A stretch of 64,000 bases of DNA, taken from Hormiphora californensis (Eukaryota; Ctenophora; Tentaculata; Cydippida; Pleurobrachiidae). Below are positions 14,997 to 47,698 of this stretch, piece by piece. The notes beneath the pieces are model-generated. The model was not told where the DNA came from and made no database searches. It saw only the letters and a program-made list of their open reading frames with translations. Each line of letters opens with the position of its first letter. The first letter of the stretch is position 1. The position numbers and the translations under genes are program-made. Location of the stretch: assembly GCA_020137815.1 (NCBI GenBank), contig CM035361.1, positions 6,167,631 through 6,231,630 on the forward strand, given 5' to 3'.

Positions 14997-15926
14997 CCAT
15001 GGTGAGCATGGATTGTTTAACAGGGTCGAGCAAAGCTAAGAACGATGATGCCTAACACATGGGATGCTTATAGCTACTGTATAATGTATAATACAGGCCC
15101 CTAGTATAACAAAGCAAAGTGTTTACCACCATGGGATGGGAAGACTCACATACTTTACATGTTGCTCATATGTAGACAAAGGAACACACACTTTCAGACA
15201 CGTGTGCGTTTACACATGGTAGGACAATGCTGGATTATCAAAGTCGTGAACAATTTATTGTGTTTCAATATAATTTCCAACTCTCGAGAAGACTGGCACG
15301 TGTCTGAAAGACTGGCACATATGCTTTTCTTTTCGCTTAGAATTACGTCGGATAACATGAAGCATGATATGAGCACGGTGCTCCTGAAAGAAGTTTAACC
15401 TCGACCAAAAAACCGAGCAAAGCGACCGGTACTGTGCGACCTTGAGGGGACCTTTGGGAACTACGGAGCACTGCTGGAAAATGTTTTCATGTCCTTGAGG
15501 AGCACCGTGTGATGGAATGGTGGGCACGCCCCTCTATATGTTCGTGTTTTGCCCCTCCCTCACACAGGATATCAGAGGGGCCACAGCCCACAACGCGGCC
15601 AAGGCCAAAGAGGAAAGCTAAAGACATGCCTCATGAAACCCGGCCTAAGAAATGGCTTGGCTGCATATTAGTTTGTTACTTTAACTAAGAGAAACATATT
15701 TCTCTTAGCTAAAGTAAGAAACTCTCCTCCGACCATAGGAGACTCCTATAATATATTAATAGGACTAGAATGCCCGTTATAGCCCACGAACGTCTAATAC
15801 TGGCCGAGAGTTCTAATACTGGAGTTTTAAGCAGATGGTGGTGTTAACACACATGGTCAGTAGATCTATTGTTCTCAACACTAAAAGAGGATGTACGAGA
15901 GAGAGAGAGGGGAGTGAGAGAGAGAT

Positions 15927-15994
<68 letters not shown>

Positions 15995-16676
15995 AGAGAG
16001 AGAGAAATGTGGAGAAAGAGAGAGAGAGAGAGGGCGAGAGAGAGTGAGAGAGAGGGCCACTGCTAGGAAAGAGATGAGATAGAGGTGGGGGGAAGAGAAA
16101 TAGCGATAGAGAGATGGATATTGGATACGGCAGAGCTGCTTAATTTTACCAACAGCTGCCAATAATTAAGTGGGCGCAGTAAAATGCTGTACAGACGATG
16201 CAGCAGATATAGAAATACAAAAACTCCAGTGAGTTCAGCCGAAACGAATGACCGCGTACAAACTTATTTTACAGGCAATCACTGCACATGCAGGTTTGTA
16301 TTGCAGCGAATGGCTTGGTGGCACCGTCACCTCTCTGCCCGCCTGCAGGCTTCGTTTTGGCGCGCGAGTTGTATTGTTGTAAGGGTGACTGCGTCACCAA
16401 GCGAATGGCCTGCTCAAACGGTATGATTCTACCAGCTTGATAGTGATCTGTATAATATACCGGTAGCGGAATTGTGAATGTCCTTACTAATGGAATCTTT
16501 ACACGTCTCCTTACTGTATTTCCATTACGGTAATACGACTACAAGCAGCACTGTTATGGAATCTTTACACACGGCCTGAAATGTGTAGATCGTTCCAACC
16601 TTCTCTCAACCCTAGTAGATATGATCGGCTGATTTCTAATCTAAGAAATCTTGATATAGAAATGTTCTATAACAAG
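14997..16676. other. No gene seen
   Basis: Non-coding DNA containing a compound (GA)n tract at about 15,895-16,055. No exon with splice sites and sensible composition was found. Confidence 0.5.
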
Positions 16677-16791
16677 CAGGAACCGACCAAATCTTAATCA
16701 GGAAATACTGGTTCCTGATTGGCTGATAACCAGTCACGTGACCTAAATAACGAGTTATGATTGGTTGTTTACTTGGTCCGGTCGGTTCCTG
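16677..16791. mobile_element. hAT-like MITE, copy 2
   Basis: Same family as the element at 12,257 but in inverted orientation and slightly diverged. The flanks ATAACAAG and CTATCAAG look like a decayed 8-bp duplication. Confidence 0.8.
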
Positions 16792-17094
16792 CTATCAAGA
16801 ATGAGAGACGGTTGAGCAAGGCAAGATCCATATTGTTATTTTTTTGATGAGAGACTCTCTTATAGTTATCGCACCCGGAGGAAGAGGGTTATATTAGAAC
16901 ATACTTATAAAACAAAGCGCCACATATAACAACTCTTAGGCTATAACATCGATCGGATGATCAACAGTTAAAAAAATGAAGTTTTCATGGGTTTTTTATC
17001 ACATCTCTGCAAAAACTGCAGTGTGCGGAAATTATATTCACGTAGAGCTGGCCCTGACCGCTCTTAGGGTTTGCATCTGAACGTGTGACATAAT

Positions 17095-18065
17095 CAGTTT
17101 AAAAGATGAGTGTGCTCATGGTTTTGACATCATCATCTGCAAAAAACGCAGGTTTCGGACTTATGATCATCACTAAAGCTGCCCCGGAGCCGTTCTTAAT
17201 TGGGTGATGATCAACACCCGTGTGCGCACGTTCTGTCTTTTTATGGGGGCTGCCCGTATCATGTATTGTACCACGTGGGACGAATCGCGCGCACTGAGGG
17301 TTTTGTCGGGTCACGTGATATGCAACGCCTCCAGACGCGCAAACTAGGCAAGGGGAGTAGCATCATCATCTGACACCTGGTCATGATGATCATGATCAAG
17401 GCAAGTTCCAGCAAGTTGAAACATGGTGAAATTTGGATAAATCAAACTTTCGCACACTATGTTTTATGATAATTCAAACTGAACACACTATTGGTTTGAG
17501 AACATCATGGCATAAACCTCCATCATGATGATAACCATCATTTGTGCGTTTCTTTGATGGTGACCATCAAATCTCCGCACCTGACCGTTATGATCATTCA
17601 CGATCATATGCTTATAGCCTTAAGTGGATGACCCATCAACACCTAGTGTGTCGCACGTTCTGATTTTATTCTTATGGAGGCTGCACTGTAAAAAATGTGA
17701 TATGTACCACGTGGTACGACTTCGCGCGCGCGAGAGGCTGTTGTACAGTCACTGAAAATGCGACAACCTCTCAGAGCGCGCGACTCGCAAAGGGGGAATA
17801 GCATCATCATGCTGACACACTGGTCATGATGATCATGATCAAAGGCAATTCCAACAAGTTGATATGGTTTATGATGATCAAACCTGCGCACACTATGGTT
17901 TTGATGTCAAACGTTTAACACACTATGGTTTGAGAACATCATGATGCATCAAGCCTCCATCATGATGATAACCATCAGTGTGTGCGCTCCTTTGATGGTG
18001 ACCATCAAAACGTCCGCACACTGACCTGATTATGATCATCACGATCAGTATGCTTATAGCCCTAC
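17095..18065. repeat. Diverged tandem duplication, ~430-540-bp unit
   Basis: Two related halves (about 17,100-17,600 and 17,640-18,065) share an ordered set of segments: a GTACCACGTGG stretch followed by a CG-rich tract, GGTCATGATGATCATGATCA, GATGGTGACCATCAAA, and a TATGCTTATAGCC end. TGATGATCA-type palindromes are dense. No frame persists across both halves. Confidence 0.65.
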
Positions 18066-18949
18066 ACTTTCTGTAATCACGAAATTAACACAAAATATAT
18101 CGGGCGATATAAAGCACAGAACATGATCAAGATTAGATCGGATGGTGAAGATAAGATGTTACTTTAGCTTTATAACACGGTCGCTTGTAGTGGGAAAACG
18201 GTAATGAAAAACGAAGATACAGTAAGACGACGCGCAACCGGCGCTAGTACGTGCTAGGACACATGAACTTTTTGCCGCGCGTTATTCAACGTGTGTGTCT
18301 CATTACTGTATTTCGCGATACCGTATTTTGACTGCAAGCAGCACTGATCAGCTTGATCTCACCAAGAAAAAATGACGAATAGAAAAGTGGAACATAAAAA
18401 AGAAAAAGTGGAGAATAAACACACGAGTATAAGGCAGCGGATTACGGGGGCCCGGATGAGACGCCCGTCCATTCCCCTCCAGTCCCCCTTACATTTGCTT
18501 TGCGCTTCGTTTCACCACACTTCACCACAAAAAAACATGTGCGAACGCGCATGTACCTTATTTTGGTGAAATTGCAAAACGTAATGCAAAAACAAATTAC
18601 GGGCGACGGGTACGGGCGATCTATGGGGCGATCTATTCGACCCCCCTAACCCCCCCGTTAATTTCACGTCTAAAAAAAAAAGATCCCCTAACAATAAATC
18701 GGACACTCAAGAACAAAAAGTCATAGACAGCTAACCTATAGACTATTAAAACTATGACTTATTAAATCTTATTCTCCGTCAATGACTAAGAGTAAGACTA
18801 AGGACAGAGACTCTATAATTCTCTATCGATGTCTTTGTTTAGAGTAAGACTAAAAGTAAAACCTCATACCGATGTCCGTCAAAAATGCTGAAACAAAAAC
18901 CTAGAGGCACCAAATTTTGAATTTTGCTCCTTTTCGGAACGTGTTTGTC

Positions 18950-19505
18950 TAGAATTTGGGGGGGGGGAAAGTCCCCCCGGGAAGAAATAACAAAAGGTTA
19001 AGGTAAAATGGGGAGAAAAGACTTTTTTCTTTTTTTTACCCGGGTTTTGCCCCCCTTTCCCGGCCCTTTGAAAGAGTTTTGAACCTTTTTCCTTAAATTT
19101 TCCCGAAATCTCCTTTTGTTAAAAGGGGGTTTCCGGGGAAAGAAACCGAACGGGTTTTTAACAGCTTAATATACCCCCTTACTGGGTCTTTATGCCTTTT
19201 CCATGTTCCCCCTTTTCCCCCTTTTCCCCCTTCCCCCCTTCCTTTCCCTTTTTTCCCCTTTCCCCTTTCCTAATCCTTTACTCTTTTTCCTTTTAAATTT
19301 TGAATTTTGGGGGTCAGCTGTGGGTTTAAAGGGTCCGAGCCCTTTTAACTTAAATGTTGCCCCCTGCCCCCCGCTCTTTTTCAAATCCCCTCCTTCTCTC
19401 TTTTTCCCTTCTTTTCCCCCTCCTCTCCCCCCTCTCCTCTATCTCCTCTCTCTCTTTTTTCTCTCCCCTCCCCCCCCTTTATCTCTCTGTTTCTCTCTTT
19501 GATCG
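18950..19505. other. Pyrimidine-rich, homopolymer-stretched DNA
   Basis: Runs of C and T dominate, with the same stretched-homopolymer texture as the block at 3.1-6.0 kb. No gene can be supported. Confidence 0.5.
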
Positions 19506-20393
19506 CAGCAGCTGAGCTTTACGTTACGAGGATCACATATTCCAATTAAGAGAGAGAGAAGAGAGGAGGGGGAGAGAGAGAGAGAGAAGAGGGGAGAGAG
19601 AGAGAGAGATAGACAAGAAGAGAGAGAGATAAGCGAGAAGAAGAATAGAGAGAGGAGAGAGGAATAGATAGAAAAAAACTAAAGGGGCCAAGTTTTTTTT
19701 CTTTAGAGAAAGGAACTCCCTATACTACTCCCCCCTCTAATCTCCAATTTCTTGCCTCCTTCTCTTCTCTCTCCTCTATCTCTCTCTTTTAAATCACTCT
19801 CCTCTCTCTCCTCACCCTCTCAAACTCGGCTTTTTCCCCTGTGGGAAATCACGATTCTAAACAAAGAAAAGAATATAAGAGAGATCGGTAAATAAGCGTG
19901 AGACAGAACGTGAGGCAGAGACCGATTCGCATTTCGCTCTTTAATTATGGGAGATATATCTTCCTCTAGGGGCCTATAGAGGAAGGGGCCGGGGCATCTG
20001 CCAGCAGCGAAAAACGTCAAACGATACGAGAGATTTAAAAAAACATTCTTGACATGATAGCTTATATATCATTTAACTCAGCCACCAACGACGCAGGTGA
20101 TTCTGGATTTATTTCGAAGGAATTTGACTGTCAAAAAACTCAAACTTAACTTCGCGATACTTGTCAATTGTATTTTGTATTAACTCTTAGAGTGGTTACC
20201 GACCGGTTTTCAGTTTAGCTAGACACTATATAATATGTAAATGGTGTGAGTAGTACAGGTGCACACACACTGCCCCGGCGTAATTTTGCCATATAAGGCG
20301 ACTCTATATATTTTATAGTGTCAAGCACACTGCACCTCGATCTCTGTCGAGTAGGGGGCCAGAAAGAGAGATATGGAGAGAAAGAAGAGGGTA
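19506..20393. other. No gene seen
   Basis: Degenerate (GA)n and (CT)n tracts, then unique AT-rich DNA. Confidence 0.5.
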
Positions 20394-21323
20394 ATATGGT
20401 AGTTCTGGGCTGAACTTTTTCGACCGCTTTAAAGCGCTTTAAAGCGTTTGAGAAAGCGCTTTATAGCGCTATAAAGCGCTTTAAAGCGGTACCGCTTTAA
20501 AGCGCTTTTAAAGCGCTAAAAGCGCTTTAAAGCGATTCTTGTCGCGATTTAAAGCGCTTCTGAAAGCGCTATAAAGCGCTTTCGCAAGCGCTTTAAAGCG
20601 CTACCGCTATAAAGCGCTTTTTTTGTTCAAAATCCAAAAATAAAGCGCTTTAAAGCGCTTTAAAAGCGCTTTAAAAAGCGCTATAAAGCGCTTTTAAGAA
20701 CGCTTTATAGCGCTTTAAAAAGCTCTTTTAGCGCTATAAAAAGCGCTTTTTTAGCGCTTTCGAAAGCGCTTTTAAGCGCTTTTTATAGCGCTTTAAAAAG
20801 CGCTTGATAAAGTGCTTTTTAGCGAAAGCGCTTTATAGCGCTACAAAAAGCGCTTTAAAGCGCTATAAAAAGCGCTTTATAGCGCTTTAAAAAGCGGTTT
20901 CAAAAGCGCTAAAAAAAGCGCTTTATAGCGCTATAAAAAGCGCTTTATAGCGCTTTGTAGCGCTTTTAAAAGCGCTTTCGAAAGCGCTATAAAGCGCTAG
21001 AAAGCGCTTTAAAGCGTTTGAGAAAGCGCTTTATAGCGCTTTTTAAAGCGCTTTTAAAGTGCTTTAAAGCGCTTTATTTTTGGATTTTGAACAAAAAAAG
21101 CGCTTTATAGCGGTAGCGCTTTAAAGCGCTTGCGAAAGCGCTTTATAGCGCTTTCGAAAGCGCTTTAAATCGCTACAAGAATCGCTTTAAAGCGCTTTTA
21201 GCGCTTTAAAAGCGCTTTAAAGCGGTACCGCTTTAAAGCGCTTTATAGCGCTATAAAGCGCTTTCTCAAACGCTTTAAAGCGCTTTAAAGCGGTCGAAAA
21301 TGTTCAGCCCAGAACTACCATAT
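20394..21323. mobile_element. ~930-bp palindromic element built of AGCGCTTTAAAGCGCT motifs
   Basis: The terminal arms (GGTAGTTCTGGGCTGAAC and its complement) are inverted repeats. The interior is dozens of overlapping AGCGCTTT/AAAGCGCT palindromes and is itself arranged symmetrically: one AT-rich marker (ATTTTTGGATTTTGAAC on one strand) appears on both sides in opposite orientation. There is no coding capacity. It looks like a fold-back, non-autonomous DNA transposon. Confidence 0.8.
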
Positions 21324-22647
21324 ATGGTAGTAATATATTACCAAGAAGAGAGATAAAATGATAGAAGAAGAGAGATAAAATGATAGAAAATACTCCGAGG
21401 TGTGTGAGACTGCAATACATAAAAAAGGGAAACCAATTTTCACTTAATGTGGAGAAGATTGGACAGCTGTCAGCTTGCCTGGCTAGACTGTGTTTCGGGC
21501 TCCCCACCTTCCTTTACAAATGTAATGCAATTGATTTGATTGATTGATTTGGAAAAGGATAAAAATTACTAATTTATACTTATAAGAGCAGCTGTGTGAT
21601 AACAATCCTATATCAGGAGACCTGCAGGATCCGATCCTGGAGTCAGGACTGATTAGCACTAGCAGCTGGAACTGGAAAATACTAAAATGATCAGAAGGAT
21701 CAGGTTGCCCGATAGATGAATTATGAAATAGTCAAATAAAAATTAAATAGAGATGTACATTGAGGAAAAAAGAAAACTTTTTCATGTTCACAGAATCCAG
21801 TCCACAATATATGAGCACCTGGCACATAAAATTGGTGTGGCAAGAGATTGAGAGAAGAGACTCTCTTAGACTCTTAGAGAGGGCCGAGGGGGATTGGGAG
21901 ACATTCAAGTGAGAGATAGGACTAGGTAGAGTCTGCAAAATGAGGTCAAAATGGGGTGCAAATCTTGTGAAGATGTAGTGAAAGTGGTTTAGTCTAGCCA
22001 ACCCGGCCGTGGTGGCCCCAGGAGAGCAAGGACGGGAGAGAAAGAGAGAGAGAAAGAAAGAGAGAGTCCGATGCTAGAGCTCTCCTCTCTTCCCACTCTC
22101 TCCCTCCTCTCCCTCGCTCCTCTCTCTCTCTCTTTCTCTCGTCTCTCTCTCTCTCTCTCTACTCTCTCTCTCTCTCTCCCTCTCTCTTCATAGAATACCC
22201 CTTACCAAAAAGAATATAATTATGTGAGAGGACTCAGCATCCCGCCCCATAAATTACAAAATGTACCACATGAAACTTGGGCATCACACGAAGACAACAA
22301 AAAAGGAGGCAGCACTCTGCACTAAGCTCCAACCTATACAATTACAAACTAGAGGACAGGTAGCAATATTATAGCCAACCTATTATACAACTACAACCTT
22401 TAGCCCAATCTTAACAATTAAACTGAATAGATGCTCAGCAGAGGGAGCAATAAAACGTCAAGACAGAGAGATGTAGATGGAGAGAGAGAAAGAATCAAGA
22501 GAGAATGAGAGTGAGACTACTATGGGATGCCATTCAGTTAGAGTTTCCCCTTATAGTATAACTTATACAGGCTAAAATAGTTGACAGATTTTACTGTCGA
22601 GTGTCGCCTACTGTGACATACAGTTTGGTTACAGTGGTGCTCTGTCA
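21324..22647. other. No gene seen
   Basis: AT-rich DNA followed by a purine/pyrimidine-rich patch at 22,030-22,190. No supported exon. Confidence 0.5.
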
Positions 22648-23111
22648 TATATAGTACATAACTCCCTCCCGCGCGTGCATCTATTCAATAGACGCACTGC
22701 AGAGCAGTGCGTCTATTGAGCTGTAATGCACGGGTCCCGAAGGGACCCGTGCGTTACAGCCCTGTAAATCCCGAGCGTCAGCGAGGGGTTTACAGGTATA
22801 TCTGCACGTTAGGGAGGGAGTTGTGTTCTATAGACCCCGCTGGCGGGCACCTAGAAGCAAAACAAGCACAATTTACGTGGTTCTCAAACATAGAGCTCAC
22901 ACAAAACGGGTCAAATAGTTGGAAATGAAGCTACTAAGTGCCTCTCTACATTCCTACACACTCGTACCAATCGTTTTAACAAATCAAAAGGGTGGAATGC
23001 TGAGAGAGATAACCGTTAATTGTGGGTCAAGAGGAACAGTTGCCAACAGACTGGCGGGCGCCAAATCTACACAGAGAGCGTAGTTGGTTGTACACACACT
23101 CCCTCTTGTGT

Positions 23112-24108
23112 GTGTGTGTGTGTGTGTGGCTCTAGGTTATAGCGTACCAAACTCTGCCGCACGACAGAACGGTGTTGCAACCTGTCATAAAGTCTGTGGT
23201 CTGTATGAAAGATAGTAGCTAAAATATCACGCTCAAAATTACACCAAAATCAAACAAAATTTCTCTGATATTCTAACTGTTTGTGGTCTGTATTCGGGCA
23301 CTCTCACGCAAGCTTTATGTCCTGTCAGCTTCTGAGTCTGGAACAAGGTAACGTTTTGCCTTTGAGAGAGTCTTGAGTTTGGTTTAGTCTGGATCAAGGT
23401 AACGTTTTGCCTTTGAGAGTGTCTTGAGTTTAGTTTGGTCTGGAACAAGGTAACGTTTTGCCTTTGAGAATTTCTTGAGTTTGGGTCTGGAATCCCGATG
23501 TTTACCGTGTTTTGAATAGTAAATTACATTCACAATATAAACTTTACACAATCTGTGAACAGACAATACGGACAGGTGAACTTACAGAATTTTGATGGAT
23601 GATTGGTACCGTGATGTTGTTGATGATGAGATGAGAGGTATGTGCATTTCCAGTGGATCGGAGATGAAGATAAACAAAAACGATTGAACACAGATAAGGG
23701 GTAGGACTGAATGTAGCACCAATATACTGTAAAATGTTCTAGAATACTATGCGGATGGGACAGATAAGAACATTTGTTAGTTGTTACACGCGATAAGCGA
23801 CTTAGTGCACCAAAACACAAGGATTGTCTCTGTAGTGTGGTGTATAGCAATGTCCGCTATATTGGGAGAGGTGGGTGGGGGAGGGCGGGTGGGGGTGGGG
23901 CGGTGGGTAATATTGGCCAAGAATGTAGCTGTAATTTAGTGATGAGACTAGGCCAGGCCCGAGAGACAGTTCAGTGGTAACTGGGAGTTCATGTGTGCTA
24001 GAAATGGGTATTTGAGACGGATTTAAGTTGCATTTTAGTGAGAGGAAGAGCCCTTATTGGTGTCTGAGACAAGCAAAAGTGAAACGAACTGCAACGTAAC
24101 GAACGAGT
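23112..24108. mobile_element. Insertion with 15-bp target duplication inside R1
   Basis: The duplicated flank CACTCCCTCTTGTGT (23,097-23,111 and 24,109-24,123) is single in the other R1 copy. The left end is a (GT)n run and the interior has three ~55-bp tandem copies at 23,346-23,490. A long target duplication with a simple-repeat end suggests a retroposed element in minus orientation. No reverse-transcriptase residues were recognised. Confidence 0.7.
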
Positions 24109-24186
24109 CACTCCCTCTTGTGTTGTCATGTCATTTTATCGTGTTTCCAGTGATTCTTTGTGATCTTTACACAAATCTGTCACTGA

Positions 24187-24462
24187 GGCGGAAAACAGCC
24201 GTACTGAACTGAACTCCAGTTCGACGGCTACTTACTGAGAAAAATACTGGAGTTCGCGCACCAGTACGGCTATTTACTGAACTGACCTCGAAATCATCGC
24301 GCGCTTGATCAGTTCTCTCAGTTCACAAATTTGAGAACTGAGAGATCTGGTGTACTGGAGTACTCGAGTACTTACTGGAGTTCTTCCAGTTTTAACAGGT
24401 GATTGATAACAATGTTGCAAACGCGAGAGTGAGAGATACTGAGATAGTAAGGGAGAAAGAGA

Positions 24463-24501
<39 letters not shown>

Positions 24502-25215
24502 TGCTACGTCTCGCTGGACGACGCGCGCGCTCATCCCTCGGAGCTCAGCTCCTCGCATCGGACGGCTGCGTCGGCGCGCCCTCGTAGCCTCTGGGGCCTG
24601 CTCTCGCTCGCAGCGCGCTCGCCGCCGTCTGCCGCGCCTCCGCTAGCGTTCGCTCTGCGGGCAGTCGTCCCGCTCTGAAGAATGTGCGTTGACTCACGAG
24701 TTCTTAGTAATTCTGGGGTGTTAAGTCAGACAAGATATCGGATTGTTAAAATACAGACGAAGAAGGCGAGATCAGAGATAAAAAGAGGGGTGCGAGAAAA
24801 GATAGTGAGGATAGGAGATAGAGAGAGATGAGGAGAGAGATGTGCAGAGAGATGATATCATAAGGCGTAGGAGAGGTCTCTCCTCTCCTCTCCTTCGTCT
24901 CTTCTCTGCGCTTCTCTCTTCTGACTCTTCCCTTGCTCTTCTGCTCTCTTCCTCGTCGTCATTACTCTTACGACTTTCGAGAACATCCGTCATGAATACT
25001 GATCCTTTTCTTCCTAGTAAGGGGTGTTGCGTACTGGCTCATTTGCGTGTTTCTGCCTCTGTTACATTTAGATGTGGTAGACGACAATGTCGTAGTCTAT
25101 CGCCAAACTCGATTTTGCCGTATACTTCATTACGGCTGTTCCTGAAATACTGTTCATTTTCCTTCAGTAAGTAGTCGGCGTACTGGAGTTCAGTTCAGTA
25201 CGGCTGTTTTCCGCC
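24187..25215. mobile_element. DNA transposon remnant, TGA target duplication, inside R1
   Basis: The inverted ends GGCGGAAAACAGCCGTACTG and complement define a 1,029-bp element. The flanks are a 3-bp TGA duplication, and the intact R1 copy shows the empty site. A 3-bp duplication with GG-starting ends fits PIF/Harbinger-like elements, which is inference. There is no transposase; the interior has GA-rich and CG-rich patches. Confidence 0.75.
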
Positions 25216-25346
25216 TGACACTGTCACTGACAGTGTCAGAGGGCGTGCGTCTATCGAGACACAAACTCACGGCAGTGCACGGCCCAATAGACCAGTGCAA
25301 ATTGTTTGAGCGCGCCGTGCGTCTATTTGAGCCGGCGGGGTCTATA

Positions 25347-26472
25347 TGTGTGTGTGAGTACCTTTTATCTGTTTGCGCGCGGCTCAAACGCACGTGCGAC
25401 TGCTAGCAATGTCGCTGCGTTCTGGCTCTTGTTCAATTTCATATTCCGGTAAAAGATTGCCTAGCTATAAGACCCTATTTCGCGAGCCCCGCCCGAATGT
25501 AAAGGGAGGATAATCCCAGGCTACTGGTCGACAAAGAAGAAAGATAGCTATCTCCGATTTCATCAATTCTCCGGCCAAATCTGGCCATCATCCAATTGTG
25601 AAGAACCATCCCATTCCCAAGTTATCATGTCAAATTGAAACAAGCTGGATAAATAAAGTGAAGTGAAAGTGTAATAATGAATCTTTAGAAGAACAATAAA
25701 TACATAAATTAAATACCTCTGAATCCAATTTTTACAGTCTGAATCTCTTTTCTCTAATTCTCTACAGAAAGAAGAAGGAACTTGAGCACGGGATAACGCT
25801 CTCGTGAACTATCAGGCCAATGCTCTGACCTCAGTTCTCGTGTGCTTATTTGAAAGAAATGAGAATAGGTCAGCCGTCAGGGCAGATCGCGCTAGGCCCC
25901 CGGTCTCTGTAGTTGTTGGCAGCAAACGGTCAGGCCAATGCTCTGACAGCTCGTGAACAACAAGAACCATGGTGAGAAAGCAAGAGCAGTATAAAACTGC
26001 GGATTTTTGTACATATTCTATAGTCTCTCAGTACAGCTCTCTCTCTCTCTCAATCATATTCTTGATATAACAACAATCATCAATATGCAATAATATTCTA
26101 TATGTTTTACGAGATATATCCTTCATAATACTATAAACCGGCCTATTCCTTTCTTTTTTCATATACATCGCGTCTATATAAATATCAATATCATAGTATA
26201 ACAGTCGGGCCCCGATTTACCGGGATACCGACTGTAGTATAGTATTCACCGCGGGTCAATGGATTTCTCTCAACAAACCGTAAATCAAGAATTGACTGTT
26301 TTACAAATTAATACTCCAACCAAGATAAATTAAATTAACCTCGTTAAAGTTAGATCTATATTCTATATATATATAACCAAATTGTTTACAATTACACACT
26401 ACCAGTTACGCACTATACCACATTACTATAACAGTTACACATAATTTAGTCACATATTAATTCCTCGAAATA
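25347..26472. other. Region downstream of the peptidase gene
   Basis: Includes two copies of the GGCCAATGCTCTGAC motif (about 25,820 and 25,933). A 33-bp CAGTCGG...CCGACTG fragment at about 26,202-26,234 resembles the ends of the element at 32,403. The peptidase 3' UTR should begin at 26,472; no confident polyadenylation signal was identified. Confidence 0.5.
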
Positions 26473-46048
<19,576 letters not shown>

Positions 46049-46854
46049 TGAGAGCCTACAATATAATAGTTTATTAAAGCTCAAGAAACTTTAGTTGGAT
46101 AATGAAATGAAGTAGTACTTGGAAAATGTGACATGTGTAAGTCTAAAATCAAGATTCAAGTAGCTTCAGGTTCCCCGTTGCTTCTCTGAAGCTGGCATTC
46201 ATATCCTCTCTCATAGCATGTATGTCAATTTTCCAAGACGCCGAGCGCGAGATCTGGATTCTGGACTAAAAGTTCTAAAAAATGTTATTTCGTGCAGTGC
46301 TGACGCCTCAAGGCTCGAAAGTCAAAAGTCAAAACTCAAATCTGTTGCGAAAATCGAATTTACAACTGCAGTCTCGTCCTGGGGTGGCCTGTGCCCCACG
46401 AGAGGACACATGCGGAGTGTCGACTGTCGCATGCCAGAAAAACAAGAACGCGAAGCCGACGCGTACAAAAATTTGGTTTTCAAAAGTCGAATTGAGAGAA
46501 ATAATAATAATAAAAGAGGCCACATGCATCCGGCCTAACAAATTCATTTCTATAAAAACAGCGAACTAGCCATCTGGCTACACAGATAAGATCATGATAA
46601 ATGTGACAGTAAAAAGCTAATATATATGATAGAGGTCTGTTGTAGGCAGATCACGCCTGCTCCTTCCTCGGTATCCTCGGATACCGAGGATACCGAGTCG
46701 AATTTGAAAATTCAAAAAAAAATCATCTTGGTTTTTCCCACGCGCGCCGCGCCGCGGTCTTCTGCAACGTTCTATGAAAATTTCAGCGCAAGCCGCTCCC
46801 ACGAGAAAAAAAAGGCTATTTTAGTCTCTGAATCACTGCACAGTGCAATGCACT

Positions 46855-47250
46855 GATCGACAGGCTTGAGAAGGAGCCAGACGGGCTTGAGAAGGAGTCG
46901 GACGAGCTTTAGACGGAGTCAGACGGGCTTGAGACGAAGTCAGACGGGCTTCAGACGGGCTTGAGAAGGAGTCAAACGGGTTTCAGACGGGTTTCAGACG
47001 CGGACGAAGTCAGACGGGCTTGAGACGGACTTAAAACGGGGTGAGACGGACTTAAAACGGGGTGAGACGGGCTTGAAACGGGTTTAGACGTAAAGGTTTT
47101 AACCCGTTGGCCGTCTAGATGAAATCAGACGGAACTAGAACTTCTGAAACCAAATGCAAAAACGTCTCAATCACATTTGACTCTGTCTCAAGACCGCCTA
47201 ACTCTGCCTCAAGCCCGTCTGACTCCGTCTCAAACCCGTTTCAGTGTTTG
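46855..47250. repeat. AGACGGGCTTGAG repeats in opposed arms
   Basis: 46,855-47,095 holds about 15 degenerate copies of CAGACGGGCTTGAGA on the plus strand. 47,160-47,250 holds the complementary form (CTCAAGCCCGTCTGACTC). The whole could fold back; it may be a decayed fold-back element. Confidence 0.7.
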
Positions 47251-47632
47251 ACTCAGTCTTGGGGAAATCCATTTAGATAGACATTAGACGGGTACATACT
47301 GCCTCGAAGACTGTTTGGCGCTGCATACCCCATCTGAGCACACTGTCACCCATTTAATTTTTACTGGTGTGTACTGCCAATTGGGGTGTGGCGCCACCAG
47401 ACAGGCGACAGCTCGACGACGTTCAGACGACGCGAATGTTTGAAGCCAATCCAAAATTGTTGATTCCGTCTCCCAGAGAATGATAATTACCACACCTCCT
47501 TCCCCTAGTCATGATTCAATACAACCTACCCTACTACCCAGGGGCGGCTCTGACTGGGTGTCCAGGTGTCCATGGACCAGCTGCAGCCGGTGAATTATTC
47601 CTCCATAATAATTGTTATACAGGTGCGTTGCA

Positions 47633-47698
47633 TATCATAATTAACAGTAGAAGTTGCACAGGTACAGCACCTGCAACTACTACTGTTAATTATGATAG
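47633..47698. repeat. Short-loop hairpin
   Basis: The arms ATCATAATTAACAGTAG and complement, extended by a TAGTTGCA pairing with one mismatch, close over a loop of a few bases. Confidence 0.75.

Larger units (their letters stand above)
22648..25346. mobile_element. Repeat family R1, copy 1, split by two nested insertions
   Basis: The segments 22,648-23,111, 24,124-24,186 and 25,219-25,346 together match the uninterrupted copy at 58,960-59,616 nearly base for base, including an identical 73-codon frame. Two unrelated elements interrupt it: 23,112-24,108 and 24,187-25,215. R1 contains several short palindromes (for example CGGGTCCCGAAGGGACCCG) and lacks an evident transposase. Confidence 0.85.

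Noticed and set aside
22707-22928. A 73-codon frame identical to one at 59,019-59,240
   Set aside because: Identity reflects two copies of one mobile repeat. The frame spans palindromes and has no protein-like features, so it is not called a gene.
46218-46569. Two overlapping ~100-codon plus-strand frames
   Set aside because: They overlap each other, have no recognisable residues, and sit in the intergenic space close to the peptidase start.
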